Shown: positions 14,604 through 14,814 of the stretch, piece after piece
How positions within the stretch are numbered: the stretch's first letter is position 1
How the letters are laid out: each line of letters opens with the position of its first letter
DNA from: JBBRLA01 sp038231615
GTDB taxonomy: Bacteria; Myxococcota_A; Polyangia; Palsa-1104; JAEUJZ01
Length of the DNA: 14,814 bases
Direction: 5' to 3'
Assembly (NCBI GenBank): GCA_038231615.1
Contig: JBBRLA010000138.1
Location: forward strand, 1-14,814
Program-made: the position numbers and the translations under genes
Notes under the pieces: generated by a model
Told to the model about the DNA's origin: nothing
The model's database searches: none
What the model saw: the letters and a program-made list of their open reading frames with translations, nothing else

Positions 14604-14630
14604 AGTATACTTCAAGCCCTACAAGGTCAA
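14604..14630 (-). promoter_or_regulatory. Candidate promoter of the phhB-receptor-monooxygenase cluster
   Basis: On the minus strand TTGACC (14625-14630, 5 of 6) is followed by 15 bp and TATACT (14604-14609, 5 of 6). Both hexamers are strong but the spacer is short of the optimal 17. Transcription would begin near 14597, giving a leader of about 55 nt to the ATG at 14541. Confidence 0.45.
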
Positions 14631-14653
14631 GTTAATGAAGGTCATGTTTAGGA

Positions 14654-14771
14654 AGAAGCACATGGCCGGAGCAGATTTTGGCGCACCCCCACAGCGACCG
14701 AGGGAGCGTACTACTGTACGTGACCGAGGAAGCGAGGAGGTACGCCAAAAGATGCCCGGCCAGGTGCTTCT
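14654..14771 (+). ncRNA. Long imperfect hairpin, candidate structured RNA (possibly HEARO/omega-RNA-like)
   Basis: The outer stem AGAAGCAC (14654-14661) pairs with GTGCTTCT (14764-14771). After one A/G mismatch, TGGCCGG (14663-14669) pairs with CCGGCCA (14756-14762). Past a bulged A14670, GCA (14671-14673) pairs with TGC (14753-14755). A tandem G-A/A-G step follows, then TTTTGGCG (14676-14683) pairs with CGCCAAAA (14743-14750). That is 26 base pairs, extended by A/C-G pairs at 14685-14690 with 14736-14741. The tip is a 6-bp hairpin (14706-14711 with 14716-14721, loop UACU). It is flanked on both sides by the same word GACCGAGG (14696-14703 and 14722-14729) in a purine-rich internal loop. The regular internal features argue for an RNA rather than a DNA-only repeat, but a REP/MITE-type element is an alternative. 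The strand is inferred from the ORF that starts directly behind it. Confidence 0.5.
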
Positions 14772-14787
14772 GTTACCGGAGGTGGCG

Positions 14788-14814
14788 TTGTCCGCGGTCT
14801 TTGCGCTTGAGAAG
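14788..14814 (+). CDS. Start of an ORF running off the window, possible IscB/IsrB-like N-terminus
   Basis: TTG at 14788 is preceded by GGAGG (14778-14782) with a 5-nt spacer, and opens MSAVFALEK before the window ends. In-frame ATG (14752) and GTG (14764, 14782) codons exist upstream, but the ATG lies inside the hairpin stem. The nine residues recall the N-terminus of RRXRR/IscB-type proteins (commonly V-F/Y-V-L-[DNE]-K followed by a PLMP motif). Those proteins are encoded directly behind a structured HEARO/omega RNA. Nine residues are far too few to prove a family; the assignment rests mainly on the arrangement with the hairpin. Confidence 0.35.

Overview
The window is GC-rich DNA from a Gram-negative bacterium. 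It encodes lipoprotein and Sec signal peptides, a three-part trans-envelope RND efflux pump and a TonB-dependent outer-membrane receptor. GTG/TTG starts, strong GC at third codon positions and a copper type II (PHM/DBH-like) monooxygenase lipoprotein would fit a deltaproteobacterial or Myxococcota-like organism. That placement is inference; no rRNA or other taxonomic marker is present.

Layout. (1) 1-2936, minus strand: a GH15 glucoamylase-like hydrolase followed by glucose-6-phosphate dehydrogenase (zwf, cut by the left edge). The pair suits release of glucose from storage glucans and its flow into the pentose phosphate pathway. (2) 3116-3766, plus: ybeY, the rRNA-maturation endonuclease, divergent from the GH15 gene. 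It carries a fourfold in-frame repeat of one conserved segment. (3) 3767-4189: weakly coding stretch with one doubtful small Cys-containing ORF. (4) 4190-4873, plus: a glutathione S-transferase. (5) 4874-5114: regulatory-looking gap with a hairpin, 10-bp direct repeats, a perfect 18-bp palindrome and a promoter-like pair. (6) 5115-10817, plus: a tightly packed heavy-metal-type RND efflux operon of outer-membrane factor, periplasmic adaptor lipoprotein and inner-membrane pump. (7) 10805-14541, minus: a convergent cluster transcribed in the order pterin-4a-carbinolamine dehydratase, TonB-dependent receptor, copper monooxygenase-like lipoprotein. (8) 14542-14814: promoter for cluster 7, then on the right edge a long imperfect hairpin immediately followed by a Shine-Dalgarno/TTG start of an ORF that runs off the window.

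How the parts may work together. Regions 6 and 7 meet tail to tail with a 13-bp overlap. They combine a metal-type efflux pump with an outer-membrane importer and a predicted surface or periplasmic copper enzyme, so a metal (possibly copper) theme is plausible but not proven. The main oddities are the internal amplification in ybeY and the right-edge hairpin plus ORF start, which could be the beginning of an IscB/IsrB-type OMEGA locus. Short tandem amplifications recur at several unrelated places in the window (zwf leader, ybeY, gst-efflux gap, receptor N-terminus).
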